From assembly GCF_033063295.1 (NCBI RefSeq), contig NZ_JAWJZH010000001.1, positions 558,001 through 622,000 on the forward strand: a stretch of DNA of 64,000 nt, written 5' to 3'. Both the position numbers and the translations under genes were made by a program. This document shows positions 50,105 through 58,974 of the stretch, one piece after another. The notes below the pieces were generated by a model. That model saw only the letters and a list, made by a program, of their open reading frames with translations, ran no database searches and was not told the DNA's origin. How positions within the stretch are numbered: position 1 is the first letter of the stretch; every line of letters starts with the position of its first letter. The stretch is from Nitrosomonas sp. Is35 (GTDB taxonomy: Bacteria > Pseudomonadota > Gammaproteobacteria > Burkholderiales > Nitrosomonadaceae).

Positions 50105-50704
50105 ATGTGTAGACATCTAATTATATTCGCAATTATTCTTTTTTTGCCTTTTCCTGCACTTGCCGCAGATGTTAGGGATCTCATGAACAACGATGCTGCT
50201 AAATATGATCGTCAACAGAGAAAAGAACTGGCTATCGAATTTAAAGATCTATTTGAATCCCTTGATAAAGCTATACCCAGCTTAAAGCCATCAGAACAAG
50301 AATGGATTAATCAAGAAAGAAATAACGTATACCGGATGGAAGATAAAGTAAAAGCTCTGGAAAGACTTTCAAAGCTCGAAGAAACAGTAGAGTTTCAGCA
50401 AGAATTTATAAAAAAACATATCCAGAAAATTCTGGAAGCAACAAATTGCATTATTCAGGCTCAAGAAATTCGGCGAGAAATTTATTGCTGGTCTCAGTTA
50501 AGCTATTCACTAACCGAAGAAACTGGTTTGAACTATGCTCTTACAACTCTAGAAAAATGGCAGAAGATCTACATATCAAAAGAACGGGGAAAAAAGGGGC
50601 TTTATTTGGGAGATCTACTCAAATGGGATTTCTATGGTTTCGTTGGTAGAAATATAATTAGTTCTTTTGTTATCCCATATTTAGCAAGAGAACTCAAAAA
50701 TTGA
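50105..50704 (+). CDS. Hypothetical exported protein
   Basis: 199 residues with a clear signal peptide (hydrophobic LIIFAIILFLPFPALAA, cleavage probably after ALA). The rest is strongly charged and helical, with probable coiled coil between about residues 60 and 110 (RMEDKVKALERLSKLEETVEF). There are no recognisable catalytic motifs. The gene is AT-rich compared with sucB and looks acquired. No neighbour suggests its function. Confidence 0.6.
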   Translation: MCRHLIIFAIILFLPFPALAADVRDLMNNDAAKYDRQQRKELAIEFKDLFESLDKAIPSLKPSEQEWINQERNNVYRMEDKVKALERLSKLEETVEFQQEFIKKHIQKILEATNCIIQAQEIRREIYCWSQLSYSLTEETGLNYALTTLEKWQKIYISKERGKKGLYLGDLLKWDFYGFVGRNIISSFVIPYLARELKN

Positions 50705-50891
50705 AATGCACCTCCCTATTCACTGAGCTTCCAAAAATCGCGCTATCGGCCTTTGCGAAGGAGTAACGCTCTTAAAAGTGTAGTGGCTTGGAAGTTATGG
50801 AAAGAACAGAGGAGAAACGGAATATTTGGTCGCTGGGTTTGCGTGGTTGATTCTTGAACCCGCCTGGGATGAATGGAGCGATCCATAGCGT

Positions 50892-51299
50892 TCAATAGAT
50901 TATTTCAATATTCTCCAGCTTGAAATGCGATTTTAACGATTCCAGCAAATCGTCGTGTAAATACACCCGCCAGTCATTCCCCAATTCCAGTTCCCCGCTC
51001 GCCAAATCATTGCTATAGACGACTGTAACCGGGCAGTAATTCGCATAGTTTTTTTGCACCTGAGAGGTGAAAGGTGTCAGTAAGGCTTTGAGGCTGGAGA
51101 TTTGTCCGATGGTGCTAGCATCGCAGCGGATTTTAAGTTGTCTGGCGAAGCGTGAGCGGATGCCGGCGAGGCCGTAGAGTTGTTCGACGGTGATGCGGAG
51201 TTCGTCGCTATCTTCGCCGTTGTAGTTGCGGTTGCTGATTTTGGCTTCGGCGATCAATAGTTGATCTTCTTTTAACCAAGCGCGATTGGCGTCGAATGG
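50892..51299 (-). pseudogene. dnaE: dnaE remnant, 3' part (C-terminus of DNA polymerase III alpha)
   Basis: The minus strand encodes the end of DnaE: PFDANRAWLKEDQLLIAEAK in the OB-fold region and then the C-terminal domain. Its beginning is cut off by the IS3-type element at 51300. Joining 54720 to 51299 after removing the element and one GG restores the frame: GAA TTA TTC CCA TTC GAC reads ELFPFD. The stop at 50892 is presumably the natural end of dnaE. Confidence 0.88.
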
Positions 51300-51368
51300 T
51301 AATCCCCTCAAAAATTGAACGAGCAAAGCAGTAGAATTTTCTATCCTAGACGAAGAGGAATTTTACTG

Positions 51369-51635
51369 ATGAAGAAGCAGCGATTTACGGAAAGCCAGAT
51401 CATGCAGATATTGAAGCAAGCTGAAGGAGGAATTCCTGTGGCTGATTTATGCCGGGAACATGGAATGAGTACTGCAAGTTTTTATAAATGGCGCAGCAAG
51501 TATGGTGGGATGGATGCTGCCTTACTATCTGAAATGAGGGCGATGGTTGAGGAAAACAAACGGTTAAAGCGGATGTATGCGGAAAGCCAGATGCAGAATG
51601 AGCTATTGAAGGAGGCACTTGGAAAAAAGTGGTAA
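51369..51635 (+). CDS. IS3-family transposase OrfA
   Basis: 88 residues starting MKKQRFTESQIMQILKQAE, with a helix-turn-helix (VADLCREHGMSTASFYKWRS) and a leucine-zipper-like tail. An open extension upstream (51315) belongs to the IS end and is not used. The run GGAAAAAAG at its 3' end (A6 at 51623-51628) is the usual slippery site for -1 frameshift into OrfB. Confidence 0.9.
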   Translation: MKKQRFTESQIMQILKQAEGGIPVADLCREHGMSTASFYKWRSKYGGMDAALLSEMRAMVEENKRLKRMYAESQMQNELLKEALGKKW

Positions 51636-51750
51636 AGCCCTCACAGCGCAAAGTAATGGCACAATGGGCAGTACAGGATAAATCCGTTAGTATCGTTTTG
51701 GCCTGTACAACATTTGGCATTTCTGAGACCTGCTATCGTTATCGTCCGGC

Positions 51751-53078
51751 GGGGGTGTCCTAGATTTTGTGTAAACGGTGGTTAATAATGCCGAGGCATT
51801 CTTTCGTTAAATTGAATAGTAAACCTGTTTAGTGCCGGTTTCCAATCTCTTAGTGGCATAGACCATTTTTTGGCGATATTGCTGAGAGCCAAATAGAACA
51901 ATTTGATCACAGCTTCATCGTTGGGAAACGATCCACGGTTTTTGCTGACTTTGCGTAGGCTCATATTGACTGACTCAATCGCATTGGTGGTATAAATGAT
52001 GCGCCGTATCTCAGGCGGGTAGTCGAAGAATGGAATGATGCGTTGCCAGTTATTGCGCCAAGATCGGGCGATCGGTGGATAAGCATAGTTCCATTTATCT
52101 TCAAAGTCGGCTAACGCGTGTTCAGCCTCATCAATCGTGGCGGCGCTGTAGACCAAACGTAAATCAGCAGCTACTTCCTTGCGTTTATTCCAGCCGACGT
52201 AGTTGAGACTATTACGAACCATGTGCACGATACAGAGTTGTACAATGGCATGTGGATAGATGGTTTCAATCGCTTCGGGAAAGCCCTTTAAGCCATCGAC
52301 ACAGGCGATAAAGATATCTTGCACGCCACGATTTTTGAGTTCAGTGACAACGCTGAGCCAGAACTTGGCACCCTCGGTCTGAGCAATCCATAAGCCCAGT
52401 ATTTCTTTATGGCCCTCCATGTTAATGCCGATCGCCAGGTAAATCGCTTTGGTACGAACGCTACCAGCGTCACGAACTTTGGCATGGATACAATCGAGAT
52501 AGATCACAGGATACACCGCATCGAGAGGCCGGGATTGCCACTGCTTCACTTCATCCATTACGCCATCAGTGACCGTAGAAATGAGCGTAGGCGATACTTC
52601 TGTGCCATACATTTCAGTGAGGTGCTGTTGGATTTCACGCACTGTCATGCCACGGGCATACAGCGAGAGGATCTTGTCATCAAAGCCCGCCCAGCGGGTC
52701 TGATGCTTGGAAATGATCAGAGGCTCGAAGCTGCCCTCACGGTCACGGGGGATCTCGATGGGTAACTCACCGAATTCACCTTTCAGGGTCTTACGGCTTT
52801 TACCATTTCTGGTATTGCCAGTGGCATTGACTACCGTTTCGTGCTTATCGTGACCAAGATGATCGGCCATTTCTGCTTGCAAGGCACGTTCAACCAACGC
52901 TTTGGTGAGTTGCTTGAGAAGACCATGCTCACCGATTAAATCTTCTGGCTTTTTGTAATCGGCCAGCAGGCTATCAATTAAGCCGGCTGGCAGGGGTTTG
53001 GGTGTGGTCATTTTTGCTCCAAAAATATATAAACAGTTTCCTGCAATATGACCATTTACACAAAATTATTTACACCTC
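51751..53078 (-). mobile_element. IS256-family insertion sequence, copy 2
   Basis: The same 1,328-base element as at 33389-34716, in opposite orientation, inserted in IS3 orfB. The ends are GGGGGTGTCCTAG on the left and ATTTACACCTC on the right. An obvious 8-9 base target duplication is not seen, although the interrupted transposase reads on across it. Confidence 0.88.
51782..53011 (-). CDS. IS256-family transposase, copy 2
   Basis: 409 residues, identical to the protein at 33456-34685, complete and with the same ribosome-binding site context (TTTTTGGAGCAAAAATG). Two identical inverted copies 17 kb apart can recombine and invert the sdhB-sucB segment between them. Confidence 0.95.
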   Translation of the reverse strand: MTTPKPLPAGLIDSLLADYKKPEDLIGEHGLLKQLTKALVERALQAEMADHLGHDKHETVVNATGNTRNGKSRKTLKGEFGELPIEIPRDREGSFEPLIISKHQTRWAGFDDKILSLYARGMTVREIQQHLTEMYGTEVSPTLISTVTDGVMDEVKQWQSRPLDAVYPVIYLDCIHAKVRDAGSVRTKAIYLAIGINMEGHKEILGLWIAQTEGAKFWLSVVTELKNRGVQDIFIACVDGLKGFPEAIETIYPHAIVQLCIVHMVRNSLNYVGWNKRKEVAADLRLVYSAATIDEAEHALADFEDKWNYAYPPIARSWRNNWQRIIPFFDYPPEIRRIIYTTNAIESVNMSLRKVSKNRGSFPNDEAVIKLFYLALSNIAKKWSMPLRDWKPALNRFTIQFNERMPRHY

Positions 53079-53169
53079 TATCCAGGGCGCTCAACGATGA
53101 GAACGAAGAAATCGCCGATTGGTTACTACGCCTGACGACTTGTCACAAGCGTTGGGGCTTTGGCTTATG

Positions 53170-54043
53170 TGTAAGAAATCTCAGGGTTGTTTACAGAGAG
53201 GTTGATTGAAATAAGCGTGAAGTATTTCATAAGGGGTAGCATTATTCAAACTCTTATGAGGTTTGACGGTATTGTAGAAGTTAATGAAACGGGAAAGCAG
53301 AATGCGCCGATCGGCGCAGTCTTTAAAGGAAATCTGGCTGTGCCACATATCCATCAGGGTGCGGATGACTCGTTCGGCTTTGCCATTGGTTTGCGGACGA
53401 TTGATGCGGGTAAACTTCTGTCCGATACCGTGTTGTGTGCAAGCTTTGCCGAAAGCATGGCCGTCAGTTCCTTTAAATTCCTTGCCGTTATCGGAATAAG
53501 CGCAGTCGATCTGATACGGACATTGGGCAATGACAGTGTCTATGAGAAAGCGAGCTGCGCTGTGTTGAGTTTTATCGGGAAAAATATCGGCATACAGCTC
53601 CCTGGAAAAATCATCGATGGCCACAAACAGGTACTCGCGAGGTTCATTGGCGGATTGCCCTTTCAACAAGGAAAGCCGCTTGGTATCAAAGTGAACAAGC
53701 TCACCTGGGTAAGACTTGTTATAGCGTTTGGCTTCACGCTTGAGCCGTTCCTGGATGGCTTGTTCGACCTTAGCCAGGCGCTTAAGACCGTATTGCAACG
53801 TCTTGAACCGCTGATTGGTGCTGTCACGCGGCGTAAATTCCTGCAGTCTCGCGCGTTTCAGTACATCATAAATCGTTGGCCGGCTGACATGAAAGCGTTC
53901 CGCCAAATGCGCCACCTTCCACAGCCGGGTTTGATAAAGCCGCCAGATTTCCTGACGATCTAATAAAGTTAATCGGGTGCGTTTGTGTATGTTCATCTAC
54001 AGTATTCTCCCAAATACTGTAAACAACGCTAGTAATTCTTACA
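53170..54043 (-). mobile_element. IS481-family insertion sequence, intact copy
   Basis: 874 bases with inverted ends TGTAAGAAATCTCAGGGTTG and (other strand) TGTAAGAATTACTAGCGTTG. It is flanked by a perfect 7-base direct repeat GCTTATG (53163-53169 and 54044-54050), which fixes the boundaries. Removing it and one repeat rejoins IS3 OrfB as [11 protein letters not shown]. Confidence 0.95.
53181..53996 (-). CDS. IS481-family transposase, intact
   Basis: 271 residues. The N-terminal helix-turn-helix includes [19 protein letters not shown]. The rve catalytic core has Asp in [11 protein letters not shown], Asp in [11 protein letters not shown] and Glu in [11 protein letters not shown]. It ends NQPLCKQP. 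It is the only complete one of three copies in the window and is the probable source for the others. Confidence 0.94.
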   Translation of the reverse strand: MNIHKRTRLTLLDRQEIWRLYQTRLWKVAHLAERFHVSRPTIYDVLKRARLQEFTPRDSTNQRFKTLQYGLKRLAKVEQAIQERLKREAKRYNKSYPGELVHFDTKRLSLLKGQSANEPREYLFVAIDDFSRELYADIFPDKTQHSAARFLIDTVIAQCPYQIDCAYSDNGKEFKGTDGHAFGKACTQHGIGQKFTRINRPQTNGKAERVIRTLMDMWHSQISFKDCADRRILLSRFINFYNTVKPHKSLNNATPYEILHAYFNQPLCKQP

Positions 54044-54719
54044 GCTTATGCTTTCTTTATTTGCGTAATGTGAAGGGTTTTGGATGGAATCACAAACGTG
54101 TGTATCGTATTTACCGTGAGCTGGAATTGAATTTACGAATTAAGCCACGCAAGCGATTAAAGCGGGAGAAACCGGAGCCGCTAGCTGTGCCAGAACGGCC
54201 CAATGACACATGGTCGATGGACTTCATGGCTGATCAACTCACCAATGGCCGGTCTTTTCGAACCTTCAATGTGCTGGATGACTTCAACCGTGAAGGGTTG
54301 GGAATCGAAGTGGACGTATCGCTTCCATCAGAACGCGTTACGCGCGCTCTGGACCGGATTATCGAATGGCGCGGCAAACCCAGGAAGATTCGTTGTGATA
54401 ACGGGCCGGAGAATATCAGTGGCACGCTTTGTTGCTGGGCAGAAACTCGAGGTATCCAGCTCGATTACATCCAGCCAGGAAAGCCACAGCAAAATGCCTA
54501 CGTGGAACGCTATAACAGGGCCGTCCGGCATGAATGGCTGGAGATGAATGAATTTGCAACCATTGAAGAGGCCCAACTCACTGCGACACAGTGGTTATGG
54601 ATTTATAATAATGAACGTCCAAGTATGGCACTTGGAGGTATCACGCTAGCAATGAAGTTGGCAGAAGCTTTTAAATTAAAACTCTCTACTGCATGCTCCT
54701 GTTAAAAATGGGGGGATTA

Positions 54720-55606
54720 GGGAATAATTCTCTGAAAACAACCAGTTCGACACGCGCCTTGCCATCGTCCAGATTGATGACACACATCCGGCCGCGGCGC
54801 GTCATTTGCACGCGCACCGAGTGGATGATACCGGCGATTAGTTGCGGTTCGCGGCTGGGGTTCAGCCGGTCGAGCCGGGTGCGGACGAAGCGTTTCAATT
54901 CCGCGGCGTAGGTATCGAACGGATGGCCGCTGAAGTAGTAGTCCAAGCCGATTTTTTCCTGGTGCAACTTTTCCCGCTCGGACCAAGCTTCGGTTTGGAT
55001 CGGTTGTGTTTGCAGATGCGAATGGTCGCCGGTTTCACCGAACAAATTGGTCTGACTGGCAGCCCGGCTCATCTGTTCGGCGGATTCGATCGCCACCCCG
55101 ACGGAAGCGATCAGGCTGGCACGGTTGGTGTTGATGGTATCAAACGCGCCGACGCGGATTAGCGATTCCATCACGCGGCGGTTGGCGATGCGCCGGTCGA
55201 CGCGGTTGCAGAAATCGAATAAATCGCTGAACGGGCCGGTTTGTCCGCGTATCGTGATGATCGAATTGACTGCCGATTCTCCGGTGCCTTTGACTGCGCC
55301 GACACCAAAGCGGATGGTTTTGCCGTCCACGGGAACAAAACGGTAGTCGGACAAGTTGATGTCGGGTGGTAGAATCGTCAAACCGTTGGCGATGCTGTCC
55401 TCGACGAAAATTTGCACTTTATCGGTGTCGTCCATGTCCGCGGATAAACATGCCGCCATGAATTCGGCCGGGTAATGCGCTTTCAGGTAAGCGGTTTGGA
55501 ACGCGATCAGCGCGTAAGCGGCGGCGTGCGATTTATTGAAACCGTAACCGGCGAATTTCTCCATCAAGCCGAACAGTTCGGTGGCTTTGTCTTCGCTCAA
55601 GCGGTT
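54720..55606 (-). pseudogene. dnaE: dnaE remnant, 5' part of the surviving fragment
   Basis: The minus strand reads [20 protein letters not shown] and FNKSHAAAYALIAFQTAYLK, the thumb and C-terminal part of the polymerase domain, then the helix-hairpin-helix and OB region up to VELVVFRELF. The N-terminal two thirds of DnaE, including PHP and the catalytic acids, are missing: the frame is cut at about 55606 by an IS5 remnant. A full dnaE must exist elsewhere because the gene is essential. With the 3' part, about 430 of some 1,150 residues survive. Confidence 0.88.
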
Positions 55607-56060
55607 ATCAACTGCCTGCGCAGCAGGTACAGGTTGGCCAGGCCCATCAACATGTTCACCTGAACGGCATTCTTCATCAGCCCACAGTAGCGAGTCCGGG
55701 TGAATCCAAACTGCCGCTTGATCACCCGGAATACATGTTCCACCCGCGCCCGGATCGAGGAATGCTTCCGGTTGCTTCTTCTGACTCTCCGAGAGATTCT
55801 GTCCGGGCTTGCGTTTATCTTATATGCACCAGCGTATTCCCAATTGCCGTGATCCGCGTTTGTATTCATCGCTGGCGTAGCCCGCATCGCCAAAATTCTT
55901 GGTCGAACTTGGCGCATGAATGAGCGTGGTATCTACCATCGTGCCTTTGGAAACCAGCAGCCCCTGGGTCTTGAGGTGAGCATTGATCGCCTCCAGCAAT
56001 ACCGACGTCAATTCGTGCTTCTCCAAAAGATGACGAAAATTCAGTGGTCAGCTCTGAATA
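55607..56060 (-). pseudogene. Degenerate IS5-family transposase fragment
   Basis: Read on the minus strand: PLNFRHLLEKHELTSVLLEA and APSSTKN, then a jump to [15 protein letters not shown], a frame change, and [20 protein letters not shown] with LLRRQLI at the end. This is the order of an IS5-subgroup transposase with the N-terminus and a central block deleted plus a frameshift. It differs from the 804-base IS5 copies at 35 and 37 kb. It abuts the broken end of dnaE and probably caused the truncation. Confidence 0.85.
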
Positions 56061-56387
56061 AATCATAACAATATGATTTAAATTATAATATTTTTCATGT
56101 GCAATGGTTTTGATTGCAAGAAATTAATAAAATACCGGTAATTTCTTGCAGATTTCTGAGGGCGCTTGGTTTGAAATGGGGTTGTTTGTATTTGGAAAGT
56201 CTTGGATCAAAAATTCGAGGAGACTACAGAAGCACTCAAACTTTGGACTCAGATTTAATCTGATCTACTACAGCCACTTTCATTTTCTTGCAGAATGAGC
56301 AACAATGTCCAATCTGGATCTAACCACTTGTTTGATAATTGGAATAAACAGAAGAAAGCTAAATAAGCTAAAGGATACACACAAACT
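56061..56387. other. AT-rich intergenic region before the antiporter gene
   Basis: No gene seen. It contains a perfect inverted repeat (listed separately) and the leader of the antiporter gene. It separates the IS scar from the final block of genes. Confidence 0.5.
56115..56150. repeat. Perfect 12-base inverted repeat, 12-base spacer
   Basis: TGCAAGAAATTA (56115-56126) and TAATTTCTTGCA (56139-56150). No T run follows on the plus strand, so a terminator is doubtful; an operator or an RNA stem is possible. It lies 238 bases before the antiporter gene. Confidence 0.7.
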
Positions 56388-57563
56388 ATGAATACACAGG
56401 AATTTTTTCTAATGGTGATGGTGATCATTTTCTCTGTTCCCTATCTCATTTGGCGTTTTGGGAAAACTGATTTTTGGGCACCTTTGGTGGTTGTGCAAAT
56501 TTGCGTTGGCATTTTACTTGGGCCGGGGGTTTCAGGGGCAATTTTTCCAGAGCACTACAAGTCTATATTTAATCCGCAGGTACTCCAAGCGCTCAACGGT
56601 ATTGCCTGGTGGGCGGTTATGATTTTTGTGTGGATCGCTGGTATCGAATTAGATTTGAAAAAAGCCTGGCTGTATAGGCGTGATAGCTGCATTACTGCGG
56701 GATTGGCATTGGGTTCTCCGCTGTTATTGGGTTGCCTTGCTGCAATTGTCGTGCTGATGACATTTAATATTAATTGGATAGGCCCTAAGGGGATGATATG
56801 GCAGTTTATTATTGGTGTGGGCATGGCATGTGCAGTAACTGCTTTGCCCATTTTAATTTTGTTGATGGAAAAGCTCAAAATCTTGCGTGAGCCTATTGGC
56901 CAGCGGATTATGCGTTACGCAAGCCTAGATGACATCGCTATCTGGATTGTGTTATCTCTGGTTCTCCTTGATTGGGATAGAGTGAGCCTTCAAAGTATAT
57001 TTATAGTAAGTTTTATTACAATCAGCTTCTTGTATCGTAAGCTGATGTTATCCATTCAAGAGAGTGATCGTTGGTATGTGAGTTTTATTTGGTTGGCAGT
57101 TTGTGGTTTAACATCGGACTGGGCAGGTTTGCACTTTATGGTTGGAGCATTTCTGGCTGGCGTAGTGATGGATTCTGATTGGTTTAATCAAGAGGATATG
57201 GATAAATTGCGCCACTTTGTGATGATGACTATGCTGCCAGTATATTTTATAAGCACTGGTTTACGTACAAATTGGGAAATGGACGGCGTCTCGGTTTTTG
57301 CGGCGGCGACCATACTTTTGTTTGCCTCTGTAACAGGAAAATTAGCAGGCGCCTACGCCGCTGGCAAAATTCTAAAATGGGAAAAAGGTGAGGCATGGAT
57401 TATTGGTTGGCTGCTGCAAACCAAAGCCCTTATTATGATTGTTTTCGCTAATGTTCTGTTGGATAAACAAATTATTACTAGTCAAACATTTACAGCTCTA
57501 CTGGTGATGGCTGTGGTAAGTACCATGCTTACAGTACCCGTTGTGACGCCGAAGTTGCGGTAA
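56388..57563 (+). CDS. Cation/proton antiporter, CPA2-like
   Basis: 391 residues with about 11-12 hydrophobic helices and no signal peptide or cytosolic regulatory domain. The segment GILLGPGVSGAIFPEHY early on, FVWIAGIELDLKKAW, and VGAFLAGVVMD are typical of Na+/H+ exchanger-fold proteins (KefB/GerN group). It probably exchanges Na+ or K+ for protons across the inner membrane. It has no TrkA-N domain, so it is shorter than KefB. It stands alone, with AAAGGATACAC in front of the start. Confidence 0.85.
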   Translation: MNTQEFFLMVMVIIFSVPYLIWRFGKTDFWAPLVVVQICVGILLGPGVSGAIFPEHYKSIFNPQVLQALNGIAWWAVMIFVWIAGIELDLKKAWLYRRDSCITAGLALGSPLLLGCLAAIVVLMTFNINWIGPKGMIWQFIIGVGMACAVTALPILILLMEKLKILREPIGQRIMRYASLDDIAIWIVLSLVLLDWDRVSLQSIFIVSFITISFLYRKLMLSIQESDRWYVSFIWLAVCGLTSDWAGLHFMVGAFLAGVVMDSDWFNQEDMDKLRHFVMMTMLPVYFISTGLRTNWEMDGVSVFAAATILLFASVTGKLAGAYAAGKILKWEKGEAWIIGWLLQTKALIMIVFANVLLDKQIITSQTFTALLVMAVVSTMLTVPVVTPKLR

Positions 57564-58114
57564 TGTTGGTGATTATTTTTAGGTAGAATAGAGATTCCAG
57601 ACATCGGAATACAAATACTTAAAATAACAATGATTCAATTGGATCATCTCGTTCATAAAACGGATCCGTTGCTATTGCTTTCTGTGTTAAACATGACTAT
57701 CAAGGGAAGTCGTACCGCTTATGGGAGAAATGGTGGATAAACTTCACATTCCCTCAGCTTTACAAATGTAAATGCTACATTATAATGTTTGTTTAAATTT
57801 TAATTGAGGGCATGGAATTTATTTAGATTATCTAGAAAATCATTTGCGCACATATGTCTATCCTTAAAATTGGGAAAGAGCAAAGGCGGTATGAGTTCCG
57901 CGAAAATATTTAAAACAGAATGAGATTGATGTTTTCTGGATAGAATATACAAACCTTCGTAGATTCTGATAACTAGTAATCACATCAATTACATGGATTA
58001 GTCAAATATAGCGTCTGAGTGCATATAATATTTTGAAATAATCATTAATTGAGTTCTCAAGCATTTGATACAAGTCTTGCGAATATGAATCTGCAGAAGT
58101 AAAACATTCAAGCT
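57564..58114. other. 550-base AT-rich intergenic region
   Basis: No gene that I can support. One short open frame (57630-57740, 36 codons, MIQLDHLVHKTDPLLLLSVL) has no ribosome-binding site or family resemblance and may be a remnant. The region probably holds the promoter of the acyl carrier protein cluster. Confidence 0.5.
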
Positions 58115-58402
58115 ATGAATAATTCTATCGATAACACTGACCTAACCTCCAAATTAGAAAGCGAAATAGCACATCTTATTGTGTCAACATTAAATCTTGA
58201 GGTAACGTCAGATAAAATTGATCCTGATTTGCCATTATATAGGGATGGTCTAGGACTTGATTCAATTGATATTCTGGAACTGGCATTAGCGATATCCAAG
58301 CAATACGGCTTTCAAATAAAGTCTGATGACCCTGAAAACGAAGCTATTTTTAGTTCATTGCGGTATTTGGCTGCTTATATCGCTGTGAATCGCACCAAAT
58401 AA
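58115..58402 (+). CDS. Acyl carrier protein (aryl-polyene-like cluster)
   Basis: 95 residues with the phosphopantetheine attachment site DSIDILELALAI (the Ser after GLGLD). It is longer and more divergent than the primary AcpP. Such dedicated carrier proteins start aryl polyene or related lipid clusters, and the following genes fit that. Charged helices flank the site. It is the first gene of a same-strand run that reaches the end of the window. Confidence 0.88.
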   Translation: MNNSIDNTDLTSKLESEIAHLIVSTLNLEVTSDKIDPDLPLYRDGLGLDSIDILELALAISKQYGFQIKSDDPENEAIFSSLRYLAAYIAVNRTK

Positions 58403-58433
58403 ATAGTTCATCTATGATGTTAATTTTAGCTCG

Positions 58434-58952
58434 ATGAAGATAACGTTGAAAACCAACTCTAGTAAAATCATAACGGTGACAACAGTTGCAATTGTTACGA
58501 TAGTAGGCTATCCGTTACTGATGCATCATTTTTTACACAAAGGGCAATACCAGGATTTAGCACTAATTTACCTCATGCAATTCATCATTACACAGCTTTT
58601 ACTTGCCACTGTATTTGCTTCGACGTTGTTACCAGGCAAAACGCCATTGGTTACTCATTTTGCTCAAATGGTATATGGATTAGAGTTGCCATCAGAAGTA
58701 GATCACTATTGTAGAAATACAACATGGGCATGGGCGTTATTTTTCATTGCATTAGCTTTGGTAAGCTTACTATTGTACATATTCGCATCTGCCGTAATAT
58801 GGTCTTTCTTTTGTAACGTATTGTATTTCCCGCTTATTGCAATGATGTTTGTGATTGAGTATTTTGTACGATCCTATTCTTTGCCTCATCTCAAAAGATT
58901 GCCGATTCTGAAAGGATGGAATCTCTACTGGGAAAATAAAAAATCTTCCTAA
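58434..58952 (+). CDS. Hypothetical membrane protein of the aryl-polyene-like cluster
   Basis: 172 residues with four hydrophobic segments (TVAIVTIVGYPLLM, YLMQFIITQLLLATVF, WALFFIALALVSLLLYIF, LYFPLIAMMFVIEYFV). The cytosolic end contains YSLPHLKRLPILKGWNLY. Comparable small membrane proteins sit between the carrier protein and the ligase in aryl polyene clusters; their function is not known. It is 31 bases after the carrier gene. Confidence 0.7.
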   Translation: MKITLKTNSSKIITVTTVAIVTIVGYPLLMHHFLHKGQYQDLALIYLMQFIITQLLLATVFASTLLPGKTPLVTHFAQMVYGLELPSEVDHYCRNTTWAWALFFIALALVSLLLYIFASAVIWSFFCNVLYFPLIAMMFVIEYFVRSYSLPHLKRLPILKGWNLYWENKKSS

Positions 58953-58974
58953 ATGCTTTTCGTTTAGCAAGCCT

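Larger units (their letters stand above)
51625..54705 (+). pseudogene. IS3-family transposase OrfB, in three pieces
   Basis: Piece 1 (51625-51750) reads KVVKPSQRKV through SETCYRYRP; piece 2 (53079-53169) reads SRALNDENEEIADWLLRL to GFGL; piece 3 (from 54044 or 54051 to 54705) continues [22 protein letters not shown] and carries the rve domain with [16 protein letters not shown] and [11 protein letters not shown]. The IS256 copy separates pieces 1 and 2 and the IS481 copy separates 2 and 3. The catalytic D, D and E are all in piece 3. Confidence 0.87.
51300..54719 (+). mobile_element. IS3-family insertion sequence in dnaE, itself split by an IS256 and an IS481 copy
   Basis: The outer ends are related inverted repeats: left TAATCCCCTCAAAAATTG, right (other strand) TAATCCCCCCATTTTTAA, each followed by a further GCAGTAGA. 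It is flanked by GG on both sides, a short target repeat. Without its two passengers, IS256 (1,328 bases) and IS481 (874 plus the 7-base target repeat), the element would be about 1.2 kb, normal for IS3. Insertion order is therefore dnaE, then IS3, then the other two. Confidence 0.85.

Noticed and set aside
33389..53078. Hypothesis that the segment between the inverted IS256 copies is inverted relative to the ancestor
   Set aside because: Copy 2 is flanked on both sides by collinear pieces of the same IS3 OrfB, so an inversion through that copy is not supported by its flanks.
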